Below, in pieces: positions 14,415-21,529 of a stretch of 21,935 nucleotides of DNA. Under the pieces are notes generated by a model. It saw only the letters and a program-made list of their open reading frames with translations, was not told the DNA's origin and did not search any database. A program made the position numbers and the translations under genes. The DNA comes from Dehalococcoidia bacterium (GTDB lineage Bacteria > Chloroflexota > Dehalococcoidia > GIF9 > UBA5629). Each line of letters begins with the position of its first letter. The stretch's first letter is position 1. The stretch covers positions 1-21,935 of the forward strand of contig JAQTLG010000002.1 of NCBI GenBank assembly GCA_028715025.1. Direction: 5' to 3'.

Positions 14415-15967
14415 AAAGCATTAATCCTTTGCAAAAGCGATGCAATAATATTACCTGATGAACTCTCTGTGTCAAGTATCATGTGCTCGTCCGGCGATAG
14501 TTCGGTCACCGGATCATATTCTCTTTTTATATCTGCAAATATTTCCCAGCGCCCATCCGAAACTGATCCGGCCTTACTCCTTTCCTCCAGTCGCTGTCTG
14601 ATGGTCTCATCCGGGGCGACGCACTCCACTGTCAGGAAGGCTGCGCCGTGTTTAACAGCAATCCGTTGGGCTGACCGGCGGTCGGAGCGCTTCATGAAGG
14701 AGGCGTCCAGCACTACGGTGCGACCTTTTTCAAGTTGTTCACCCGCCCTGCGGAAAAGCTCAGTATAGGTCTGCTGAGTGGATTGCCGGCTGTACAGGCC
14801 GGAAGCAAAGCCTTCGTAATGCCGCTCGGCAGGCGGGATACCAGCCAGCTCTTTTCGGATCACATCGGAAGATAGTGTCGAGCATCCCAGGCCTCGACTT
14901 ATGGCCACCGCTGCGGTCGTTTTGCCGGTGCCTATCAGTCCGGTAGTTATGATCAATGCCAGCCTGGGGAAGGCGTACCTGTAAGCCAGATTGAAATAAA
15001 GCTGCGCTTCCTGAAGTATCGCATTCTTATCCTTCAGATAAGGATCGTCGTATTTGAAGCAGGCAACTTTACCCCTGACATATGCCCGGTAGCACTTGTA
15101 GAAATCAAGCAGGGCTCCCATCTCGCGATCGCCACCGGCACTGATGTAGTCTTTGACAAACGAGCCCGACAGGTCAGCCCTTCCATAACGATCTATATCC
15201 ATGGCAAGAAAGGCTATCTCTGAGGCTGTATCGCAATAGCGGAAACGGTCGTTGAACTCGATGCAGTCGTAAATGTATATTTCGTTGGCAAAACACACGT
15301 GTGCCGCGTGCAGGTCCCCGTGGCAGTCACGTATCTTTGCACCGGATACCCTGTTGTTGAAAAGCGAGGTATTACTGGACAGGAATTGATCGTTATAATC
15401 CTTGAGCATCCGGTGGAATTTTTCGGGGATGAGCGTGCCGATATATTTGATAGTCTGATCAAAATTCTCGTCCGTGTTAGTTCTTATTCCTTCCAGACTG
15501 CCGTACACGTTTATGTCAGGACCGGTGGCTGCGCGGCCATGGAAATCGGCCATCAGTCGCGCTACCTGTACCAGCATGGCGGGGGTAACCGCGTCCTGTG
15601 GAAGTAGCAGGTCCATCATTCTGTCCCGGGGCAGCTGTTTCATCTTGACCGCGTACTCAATCACATTGCCCTCACCTCCGAGCCGAATCCCGGCGGGTGA
15701 TTCAGTGACGGGAACTACATCCAGATAGGCCGCAGGACAGAGGCGCCGGTTCAACTCCAGTTCCTGACGGCAAAAGTGCTCTCTTCTCTCAAGGGTGGTG
15801 TAATCAAGGTATCCCAGGTTGACCGGTTTTTTGGTCTTATATGCATAATCGCCTGTGAGAAATATAAAGGACATCTGGGTCTGCTGTAACTCCACGGCGG
15901 CTGGATGTTCCGGATATGCGGAGGGATTCAACAACGCCTGTACATAAGGAGGGAATTTTGACGGCAT
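14411..15967 (-). CDS. APH-fold kinase fused to AAA_33-type P-loop kinase
   Basis: The 518-residue protein joins two kinase-like domains. Residues about 25-330 resemble aminoglycoside phosphotransferase-fold proteins. They include the N-lobe strand YAYKTKKPVNLGYLDYTTLERR, the catalytic loop DCHGDLHAAHV (HGDLH 216-220) and the metal-binding region IYDCIEFNDRFRYCD, with an ExAFLxMD helix. Residues about 335-518 are a P-loop domain with Walker A GLIGTGKT (343-350) and a Walker B-like VVLDASF. Proteins with this fusion are widespread and of unknown substrate; an antibiotic-resistance role is not supported. It heads the SAM-cycle operon, overlapping ahcY by ATGA. No Shine-Dalgarno precedes the ATG; a TACAAT is only 10 nt upstream. 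Confidence 0.85.
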   Translation of the reverse strand: MPSKFPPYVQALLNPSAYPEHPAAVELQQTQMSFIFLTGDYAYKTKKPVNLGYLDYTTLERREHFCRQELELNRRLCPAAYLDVVPVTESPAGIRLGGEGNVIEYAVKMKQLPRDRMMDLLLPQDAVTPAMLVQVARLMADFHGRAATGPDINVYGSLEGIRTNTDENFDQTIKYIGTLIPEKFHRMLKDYNDQFLSSNTSLFNNRVSGAKIRDCHGDLHAAHVCFANEIYIYDCIEFNDRFRYCDTASEIAFLAMDIDRYGRADLSGSFVKDYISAGGDREMGALLDFYKCYRAYVRGKVACFKYDDPYLKDKNAILQEAQLYFNLAYRYAFPRLALIITTGLIGTGKTTAAVAISRGLGCSTLSSDVIRKELAGIPPAERHYEGFASGLYSRQSTQQTYTELFRRAGEQLEKGRTVVLDASFMKRSDRRSAQRIAVKHGAAFLTVECVAPDETIRQRLEERSKAGSVSDGRWEIFADIKREYDPVTELSPDEHMILDTESSSGNIIASLLQRINAL

Positions 15968-15977
15968 AACGCATGAT

Positions 15978-16006
15978 ATTGTAGCAGTTTTACTCGTCTA
16001 TTTCAC
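15978..16006 (-). promoter_or_regulatory. Candidate promoter of the kinase fusion-ahcY-metK operon
   Basis: On the minus strand, GTGAAA (complement of 16001-16006), a 17-nt spacer and TACAAT (complement of 15978-15983) give 4 of 6 and 5 of 6 consensus bases. The -10 ends only 10 nt before the ATG, so the transcript would have a leader of a few bases or none. Confidence 0.5.
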
Positions 16007-16024
16007 GCGTGATCATGATCGCGT
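16005..16024. promoter_or_regulatory. Quasi-palindrome in the divergent intergenic region
   Basis: ACGC-GT-GATCATGATC-GCGT is an inverted repeat with a two-base bulge in the left arm and a perfect GATCATGATC core (16011-16020). It touches the -35 of the minus-strand promoter and lies about 35 bp before the plus-strand TATAAT at 16059-16064. It is placed like an operator for the divergent pair, but no regulator is identified. Confidence 0.3.
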
Positions 16025-16058
16025 CCACAAGGGCGGGCATCAAACAGGCCCGATAAGT

Positions 16059-16064
16059 TATAAT
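16059..16064 (+). promoter_or_regulatory. -10 element (TATAAT) before the decarboxylase gene
   Basis: A perfect TATAAT lies 33 bp before the ATG at 16097. The region 16-18 bp upstream has no good -35 match, so an activator or an alternative recognition mode may be needed, or the match may be chance. The ribosome site before the gene is weak (GAGAG in a purine-rich run). Confidence 0.4.
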
Positions 16065-16096
16065 TCAACCGTTATTAAAGCGCCAGAGAGAAAGAA

Positions 16097-17677
16097 ATGA
16101 AGAGTGACGAAATGAGACTGTTTCAGGAGCGGGTGGCCGCGCTGCGCGTTAATCCCGCCGCCATAGAGAGCATAAGGATCCATGGTACAAACGGCGGCGT
16201 CATACAAAATGCCAAAGGAAAAAAGGCCTCAATTCAAATTTACACATCCATCGCCTCCAATGACGGCTATATCAATGCGGAAGGCGCCAAAAAGGGGTTG
16301 GAGGTATACGGGAATTTGCTGAGAGAAGAGACGAAGAAGAGCCCGGGCATGCATCCTGAGATAGAAAAGCTGGAAAATATCGCCCGTTCGAAGCAGGCGG
16401 TCAGGTGCGATATCATACGCCACGAGTCCTGCAAGCCGGTGCCCGAGCGTATAATGAAGGCATTGCCCGAAGCGTTGAGAAAGTACCCCACACCCTTTTA
16501 CATCTATGATGAGCAGGGCATCAGGGAAACAGCCGGGGCATATAAAAAGGCCTTTGCCTGGGTGAAGCCTGGATACAGGAACTACTTCGCTGTAAAAGCC
16601 TGCCCCAATCCTCACATTGTAAATATATTAAAGGGTGAGGGCTTCGGGGCCGATTGCAGCTCCCTGCCGGAGCTTGTTATTGCTGAGAAGCTGGGTTTGA
16701 GAGGCGAGGAGATCATATTCACCTCCAACGATACGCCGGCTGAAGAATATGTTAAGGCAAAGAAGCTCGGCGCCATCATCAACCTGGATGATACATCGCA
16801 TATCGGCTACCTGGATAAGAATGCCGGGATGCCCGAGCTTATTTGTTTCAGGTATAACCCGGGACCGTTGAGGAAAGGCAACGATATCATCGGCGATCCC
16901 CGGGAGGCCAAATACGGAGTCACCACCGGGCAGATTCAGGGCGCCTATATCAAGGCCATGGAGCTGGGTGCGGAGAGGTTTGGCCTGCACACCATGGTCG
17001 TCTCCAACATGCTGGACGAGCAATATCTGGTGGAAACGGCAGTGATGCTCTTCAAGCTGGCTGCGATGATAAACCATGATACAGGCATAAATTTCGATTT
17101 TATTAACCTGGGCGGTGGATTCGGCATTCCTTACAAACCCGAGCAGGCCGTCATCGACCTGGACAAGGTATCCGCAGGGATTCGCAGCGCGTATAAGAAA
17201 TATATTAGAGACATGGATTTAAGCCCGGTGCGAATCGTTACCGAATGCGGCAGGGCCATCACCGGCCCGCATGGATTCCTGGTATCGAAGGTACGACATG
17301 TTTCGCGGAAATACAAGGAATTCGTGGGACTGGATGCGTGTATGGCCAACCTGATGCGTCCTGCGCTGTACGGCGCCTATCACCATATAACAGTACTGGG
17401 AAAAGAAAATAAGCCTAAAGATCACGTGTACGATGTAACCGGCTCACTTTGCGAGAACAACGACAAGTTCGCTGTGAACCGTCCGCTGCCGGCAGTTGTA
17501 CCTGGCGATGTCTTGATAATTCATGATGCCGGCGCGCACGGCTATGCCATGGGCTTCCAGTATAATGGGAAGCTGCGCTGCGCGGAGCTCCTGGCTGCTT
17601 CCGGAGGCAAAGTGCGTCAGATACGGCGGGCCGAGGTGATGGACGATTATCTGGGAACAATCGAGAACTGGCCGTAG
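16097..17677 (+). CDS. Diaminopimelate decarboxylase-like PLP enzyme with extra N-terminal domain
   Basis: Residues about 128-526 form a fold-III PLP decarboxylase. The PLP lysine is K167 in YFAVKACPNP. The phosphate-binding loop is NLGGGFGIPY (GGGFG 339-343). ECGR (383-386), YGAYH (425-429), GSLCE with C452 (449-453) and Y489 (GFQYNG) are all in place, as in diaminopimelate decarboxylase, the last step of lysine synthesis. A family member acting on another diamino acid or on a carboxy-polyamine cannot be excluded. Residues 1 to about 125 are an extension I do not recognise, rich in small and charged residues (for example SIASNDGYINAEGAKKGLEVY). It is not a regulatory domain I can name. The gene is divergent from the kinase fusion and converges on recO with a 5-bp gap. 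Confidence 0.82.
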   Translation: MKSDEMRLFQERVAALRVNPAAIESIRIHGTNGGVIQNAKGKKASIQIYTSIASNDGYINAEGAKKGLEVYGNLLREETKKSPGMHPEIEKLENIARSKQAVRCDIIRHESCKPVPERIMKALPEALRKYPTPFYIYDEQGIRETAGAYKKAFAWVKPGYRNYFAVKACPNPHIVNILKGEGFGADCSSLPELVIAEKLGLRGEEIIFTSNDTPAEEYVKAKKLGAIINLDDTSHIGYLDKNAGMPELICFRYNPGPLRKGNDIIGDPREAKYGVTTGQIQGAYIKAMELGAERFGLHTMVVSNMLDEQYLVETAVMLFKLAAMINHDTGINFDFINLGGGFGIPYKPEQAVIDLDKVSAGIRSAYKKYIRDMDLSPVRIVTECGRAITGPHGFLVSKVRHVSRKYKEFVGLDACMANLMRPALYGAYHHITVLGKENKPKDHVYDVTGSLCENNDKFAVNRPLPAVVPGDVLIIHDAGAHGYAMGFQYNGKLRCAELLAASGGKVRQIRRAEVMDDYLGTIENWP

Positions 17678-17686
17678 ACAGTCTAC
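17674..17686. repeat. Palindrome spanning two convergent stop codons
   Basis: GTAGAC-A-GTCTAC is a 6-bp inverted repeat with a one-base centre. Each arm contains a TAG stop: that of the decarboxylase on the plus strand and that of recO on the minus strand. It is too short to be a terminator and may simply be the result of the tight convergence. Confidence 0.4.
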
Positions 17687-18492
17687 TCCTGGCTGCCGTT
17701 GGAATTCTGCGTTACTGCCTTATCACCGTTCAAGCTGCTATCTCCTGCCAGCCTGTCCAGCCAATCGATGGATTTTAGTTGCTTCTCCAGTAAATAGCGC
17801 ACGTTGTCGCGCAATATACCCTTGATCTCCCTTGCCAGCTCGGTACTGAGCTTGACCCGCCCGGCGGTGGCAATATCGCTGCGTTGCCAGAGGCGCAGTA
17901 CTTTCTGCGCATTTACCGATATAGTCCCTGCAGACATATCGGAATAACCGCACTCCCGGCAGAGCACACCACCCTGTGCCGGATTATAGTAGTTCGTTTC
18001 CGGCTGGAGGTTCCTGTCGCAGTTAGCGCACTTTTGCAGTTGCGGAGTGTAACCCAGGTGACCCAGCAGGCGCAGCTCGAAGAACCTTACCATACGTTCC
18101 CCGTCCCCCGTTTCCGTCAGCCGCCTCAAAGTATCGAGCAGTAACTCGAACATCTCCCTATCCTCGACGTTCTCTTCGATAAAACTGTCTACCAGTTCCG
18201 AAAGGTAAAAGCCGCAGGACATTAGCTCAAGGCTGTCGCGCATGGGAAGGAAGATGTCCAGTGCCTGTGCCTGTGTTACGATATCCAGGTTGCGGCCGCG
18301 CGCCAGCATCAACTGGCTGTGTGTGAGGAGCTCGACATTGCCTCCCAGTTTGCTGCCGGGCCGCATGGCTCCTTTGGCAATGGCCCTCAGCTTGCCGTGG
18401 TCTGCAGTGAAGATGGTGAGAAGCCTGTCGGCCTCACCGAATTTATTACGCTTTATGATGATGCCGGTAGTACGGTAAACCCGCGCGGCCAT
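17683..18492 (-). CDS. recO: DNA repair protein RecO
   Basis: RecO works with RecF and RecR to load RecA on SSB-coated single-stranded DNA in gap repair. The 269 residues begin with the OB-fold segment VYRTTGIIIKRNKFGEADRLLTIFT, have GKLRAIAKGAMRPGSKLGG, and carry a zinc-finger arrangement C155, C158, C178, C181 (CANC...CREC). The helical C-terminal part ends at about residue 249, followed by a short polar tail. It is the last gene of the dnaX-ebfC-recR-recO operon, 7 bp after recR. No strong ribosome site is seen, so coupling with recR is likely. Its stop is 5 bp from that of the convergent decarboxylase gene. Confidence 0.94.
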   Translation of the reverse strand: MAARVYRTTGIIIKRNKFGEADRLLTIFTADHGKLRAIAKGAMRPGSKLGGNVELLTHSQLMLARGRNLDIVTQAQALDIFLPMRDSLELMSCGFYLSELVDSFIEENVEDREMFELLLDTLRRLTETGDGERMVRFFELRLLGHLGYTPQLQKCANCDRNLQPETNYYNPAQGGVLCRECGYSDMSAGTISVNAQKVLRLWQRSDIATAGRVKLSTELAREIKGILRDNVRYLLEKQLKSIDWLDRLAGDSSLNGDKAVTQNSNGSQE

Positions 18493-18499
18493 GTGTGAG

Positions 18500-19114
18500 C
18501 TAACTCATCTCCTGCCGCCCTTCCATGGCACGGCTGAGCGTGACATCATCGGCATATTCGAGATCACCCCCGAAGGGGAGGCCGCGCGCCAGCCGGGTGA
18601 CCCTGATGCCCAGGGGTGAGACCAACCTCTGAATATACATCGAAGTGGCCTCGCCCTCTGCGTTTGGATTGGTGGCCAGTATAACCTCGATGATACTGTT
18701 GGAATTCAGGCGGTCGAGAAGTTCCCGTATATGCAGGTCCTCGGGCTTGATGCCGTCGCCGGGTGATATCACCCCATGCAATACGTGGTACAGGCCGCGG
18801 AATTTTTTTGTGCGCTCCAGCGGCAAGATATCAATAGGTTCCTCCACCACGCAGATCCTGGTCGTATCCCTTGTCCCGTCCGCGCATATCCCGCAGGGAT
18901 CGGTATCAGTAATGTTGAGGCAGGTAGAGCACAGCCTGAGGTTCTGTTTGATGGCGATTATAGCTTCAGCGAGGTCGCGGGTTCTTTCAGGCGGTGTCTG
19001 AAGAAGGTGATAGGCCAGACGCTGGGCGCTCTTGGGGCCTATACCCGGGAGCTTATTCAGCTCTTCAATGAGCCTTGATATGGGCCGAGCGGAAGGGAGG
19101 AAATCGGGATTCAA
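18500..19114 (-). CDS. recR: Recombination protein RecR
   Basis: RecR forms rings around DNA and joins RecO and RecF in recombinational repair. The 204 residues show a helix-hairpin-helix KLPGIGPKSAQRLAYHLL (21-38), a zinc finger (C62, C65, C74, C77) and a Toprim domain from about 86, with the C-terminal LARGLPFGGDLEYAD motif. The start is TTG at 19114, preceded by TAGGAG with 7-nt spacing. The family N-terminus is reproduced from there, and no ATG gives a better fit. It lies 9 bp after ebfC, in the order dnaX-ebfC-recR shared by many bacteria. Confidence 0.95.
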   Translation of the reverse strand: MNPDFLPSARPISRLIEELNKLPGIGPKSAQRLAYHLLQTPPERTRDLAEAIIAIKQNLRLCSTCLNITDTDPCGICADGTRDTTRICVVEEPIDILPLERTKKFRGLYHVLHGVISPGDGIKPEDLHIRELLDRLNSNSIIEVILATNPNAEGEATSMYIQRLVSPLGIRVTRLARGLPFGGDLEYADDVTLSRAMEGRQEMS

Positions 19115-19123
19115 ATCTCGCTC

Positions 19124-19429
19124 CTACATCAAGCCCGGAATCTTGAGCCCGCCTGTCAGCTTGCTCATATTCTGTGTTGCTAATTCCTGCGATTTTTGCA
19201 CTGCTTCATTGCAGGCGGCCAGCACCAGGTCCTGCAGGAAATCCACTTCTTCAGGATTGACGACCTCGGGCGATATGGTGATCGACTGAAATTGCTGATG
19301 TCCGTTTATAACTATTTTTATGGCGCCTCCACCGGCCGTAACTTCCACTTCTGTCCTGCCCAGTTCCTCCTGGGCTTTGAGCATCTTAGCCTGCAATTCC
19401 TGTATCTGCCGTAGGTTAAATTGACTCAT
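19124..19429 (-). CDS. ebfC: YbaB/EbfC family nucleoid-associated protein
   Basis: YbaB/EbfC proteins form dimers that bind DNA and are nearly always encoded between dnaX and recR. The 101 residues have the helical LRQIQELQAKMLKAQEELG, then the strand region VEVTAGGGAIKIVINGHQQFQSITISPEVV and a C-terminal helix LQDLVLAACNEAVQKSQELA, the whole family pattern. GGAGGGG lies 4 nt before the ATG. The ATG overlaps the dnaX stop by ATGA. The exact role in this organism is not known. Confidence 0.94.
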   Translation of the reverse strand: MSQFNLRQIQELQAKMLKAQEELGRTEVEVTAGGGAIKIVINGHQQFQSITISPEVVNPEEVDFLQDLVLAACNEAVQKSQELATQNMSKLTGGLKIPGLM

Positions 19430-21111
19430 TTCCCCTCCGTTTCAGCGTTGTCTTCGACGATCCTGGCTCCCATGCTCAGGGCCGCCTCCACCAGATGGTT
19501 ACTGCTGGCCGGCTTCAGATCGGATTTAGCTCCACCCTGTTGCATAAGAATACAGGTTACAGTATATGTGTGACCGAAAACCTCTTTGAGCTTCTTCTCG
19601 ATGATATGCAGATATTTGCGATTATCTATATAGCTTTTATGGAAATCATGATAGAAACCCAAAACCAGATTGCCACCATTGATCTCTACAGGCTCGCAGG
19701 CGTGGCGCAGGCGGGCGTCGAGGTTACCCCCCGAACCTTCACCGCGCATGGAATTAATAAAATCTTTCCAGTGCTCCTGTAAATACTTTATATCGTTGGG
19801 GTCATCCATCTTGAGGGGCTCCGACAGGCGGTGCTGGTCGACCGGATCAGATGCCTGGACCTGGGGAGTGGAGGGTGGGGTCGATGACTCAGCGACTTTA
19901 TGAGGCCTGCTCACCAGGCTGGCCGGACGTACCTGCTCGGCCGGCCGGTTAATCCTGAGCGTTGGTGCGGCGGGACGGGATGACGGCCATTCCCTTCCGG
20001 ACGGCTGGTCCGCATTGGCGGATTTGTCCCTAGCGTGCTGCGAGACGACGCTTTCTACCAGGGCCAGCTCGAGCGGCAGGGGCGAATAGGTGTCCATGCG
20101 CAGGTCTACGCTGCTGAAGAGCTTGATAGCATTAAGCAGGTAATCGAGAGTTGTGCCTCCGGCAATTTTCTGCATCTCGGCAAAGTCATCGGATGTGGCG
20201 TCAAGCATGTCGGCAGAGCCTGATTTAGCCAACAGGAGTTGACGCAGGTAATCCACCAGCTCACGGTTAAACTGCCTGAGGTCAAGGCCCTCTCCGGCGA
20301 CGGCGTTGATTACCTTAAGCCCCGCGGATACATCCATGGCTATAATACAACGCGCCAGCTCGCGTATGCGCAGGTCACCACTGATGCCCAGCATGGCCTG
20401 CGCCTGAGCCAGGCTGATTTTGTTGCCGTAATAAGTGATGAGCTGCTCCAGTAAATTGGTTGCATCCCGCAGGCTGCCCGTAGTTACCTTGGCCACCAGT
20501 TTGAGCGCCTCTGAATCTATCTCGATGCCCTCTTTTGCGCAGATATGCGCAAGGCGTGAGATAACGGCGCTGCTGGACAGCCGATGGAAATCAAAGCGCT
20601 GACAGCGGGAAGTGATGGTGGAGATAATTTTATGTGGATCGGTTGTCGCAAGGATGAAAATGACATGTGGCGGCGGCTCCTCCAGGGTCTTGAGGAAAGC
20701 ATTGGCTCCTTCCCGGGTTATCATGTGTACCTCATCGATGATGTAAACCTTGTAACGAAGGATATTCGGAGAGTAGTTGACCCTTTCCTTGAGGTCGTTC
20801 ATATCGTCTATACCACGGTTGCTGGCCTCATCGATCTCGATGATATCCAGCGCGCTGCCCTTATTGATGGCAAGGCAGGAATCACAGGAGTTGCAGGGTT
20901 CGCCATCGATGGGTTCACGGCAGTTGACCGCCTTGGCCAGGATGCGGGCGGTGCTGGTCTTGCCGCTGCCGCGCGGGCCGCAGAACAGGTAGGCATGGGC
21001 GATGCGGCTGCTCTTAATAGCATTGCGCAGGGTTTGGACAACGTGCTCCTGCCCGGCTACTTCATTGAATGTCTGAGGACGCCACTTGCGGTAGAAAACC
21101 TGGGAGCTCAT
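19426..21111 (-). CDS. dnaX: DNA polymerase III subunit gamma/tau
   Basis: DnaX is the clamp-loader ATPase of the replicative polymerase. The AAA+ part (1 to about 360) has Walker A GPRGSGKT (45-52), a zinc module (C64, C73, C76, C79), Walker B IIDEV (124-128) and the SRC sensor motif (168-170). A proline/serine-rich linker at about 370-430 is followed by a C-terminal domain to 561, so this is tau-length. I see no run of A long enough (A-AAA-AAG type) for the frameshift that makes gamma in E. coli. The ATG is preceded by TATAAT at a distance of only 9 nt and by no Shine-Dalgarno. It heads the operon with ebfC, recR and recO. Confidence 0.96.
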   Translation of the reverse strand: MSSQVFYRKWRPQTFNEVAGQEHVVQTLRNAIKSSRIAHAYLFCGPRGSGKTSTARILAKAVNCREPIDGEPCNSCDSCLAINKGSALDIIEIDEASNRGIDDMNDLKERVNYSPNILRYKVYIIDEVHMITREGANAFLKTLEEPPPHVIFILATTDPHKIISTITSRCQRFDFHRLSSSAVISRLAHICAKEGIEIDSEALKLVAKVTTGSLRDATNLLEQLITYYGNKISLAQAQAMLGISGDLRIRELARCIIAMDVSAGLKVINAVAGEGLDLRQFNRELVDYLRQLLLAKSGSADMLDATSDDFAEMQKIAGGTTLDYLLNAIKLFSSVDLRMDTYSPLPLELALVESVVSQHARDKSANADQPSGREWPSSRPAAPTLRINRPAEQVRPASLVSRPHKVAESSTPPSTPQVQASDPVDQHRLSEPLKMDDPNDIKYLQEHWKDFINSMRGEGSGGNLDARLRHACEPVEINGGNLVLGFYHDFHKSYIDNRKYLHIIEKKLKEVFGHTYTVTCILMQQGGAKSDLKPASSNHLVEAALSMGARIVEDNAETEGK

Positions 21112-21120
21112 TGTGCACTA

Positions 21121-21126
21121 ATTATA
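21121..21126 (-). promoter_or_regulatory. -10 element directly before dnaX (possible leaderless start)
   Basis: On the minus strand this is a perfect TATAAT, separated from the dnaX ATG by 9 nt (TAGTGCACA). The best -35 at 17-nt spacing is a poor TTTTAG (complement of 21144-21149). Transcription would begin within a few bases of the ATG. Confidence 0.5.
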
Positions 21127-21202
21127 CCCCAACCCAGCTCCGGCTAAAACCGTATTGACGCTTAAAGCACGCTCGGTCTGTGATGCAATGGTTGTCCTGC
21201 TG

Positions 21203-21211
21203 TGCTATAAT
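21203..21211 (+). promoter_or_regulatory. Extended -10 promoter before rpsO
   Basis: TGCTATAAT combines the extended -10 TG (21203-21204) with a perfect TATAAT (21206-21211). No good -35 is present, as is common with extended -10 promoters. The start would be near 21218, giving a leader of about 26 nt that includes AGGAG at 21232-21236. Confidence 0.6.
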
Positions 21212-21243
21212 TTTGCGTTATAGAGTTATACAGGAGTAAGGCA

Positions 21244-21507
21244 TTGGACAAGGAAAAGAAACAGGCAATTATGAAGAGCTATGCAATAAACGAGAAAGAT
21301 ACGGGCTCTTCTGATGTGCAGGTGGCGGTCTTGACCGAAAGGATCAACCAGCTGTCGACGCATCTGAAAGACCATTCTCATGATCAGCATACACGTCGGT
21401 CTCTTCTCAGGCTTATCGGGAGGCGCAGGCGGCTGTTGGCTTATCTGAGCAGGGAAGACATCAACCGCTACAGAACCCTCATCGGCAAGCTTGGATTACG
21501 CAAATAA
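21244..21507 (+). CDS. rpsO: 30S ribosomal protein S15
   Basis: S15 is a primary 16S-binding protein of the platform. The 87 residues show KDTGSSDVQVAVLTERINQLSTHLKDH, DQHTRRSLLRLIGRRRRLLAYLSRED and YRTLIGKLGLRK, matching the whole family. The start codon is TTG at 21244, preceded by AGGAG with 7-nt spacing. No in-frame ATG lies closer to the family start; the Met at codon 10 would cut a conserved helix. The pair rpsO-pnp is common in bacteria. In several species S15 represses its own message, but no such structure is evident in this short leader. Confidence 0.96.
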   Translation: MDKEKKQAIMKSYAINEKDTGSSDVQVAVLTERINQLSTHLKDHSHDQHTRRSLLRLIGRRRRLLAYLSREDINRYRTLIGKLGLRK

Positions 21508-21529
21508 AATAAAATAGAGGGTTTTTGTA

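Noticed and set aside
14411..15967. Antibiotic-resistance aminoglycoside phosphotransferase
   Set aside because: The APH fold is fused to a P-loop kinase and sits in a housekeeping operon; this architecture is broadly distributed and has no link to resistance in the sequence.
19426..21111. Programmed frameshift in dnaX giving a gamma form
   Set aside because: I scanned for A runs of six or more on the coding strand and saw none, so there is no A-AAA-AAG-like slippery site.
20584..21147. Open frame of 187 residues opposite the dnaX N-terminus
   Set aside because: It is antisense to the Walker A and B region of dnaX and reads through the dnaX start; it is a shadow.
21155..21160. TTGACG as a -35 for rpsO
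   Set aside because: At 17-nt spacing the -10 position reads CTGTGA, a poor match, and TATAAT at 21206 is too far away; the extended -10 explains the promoter better.
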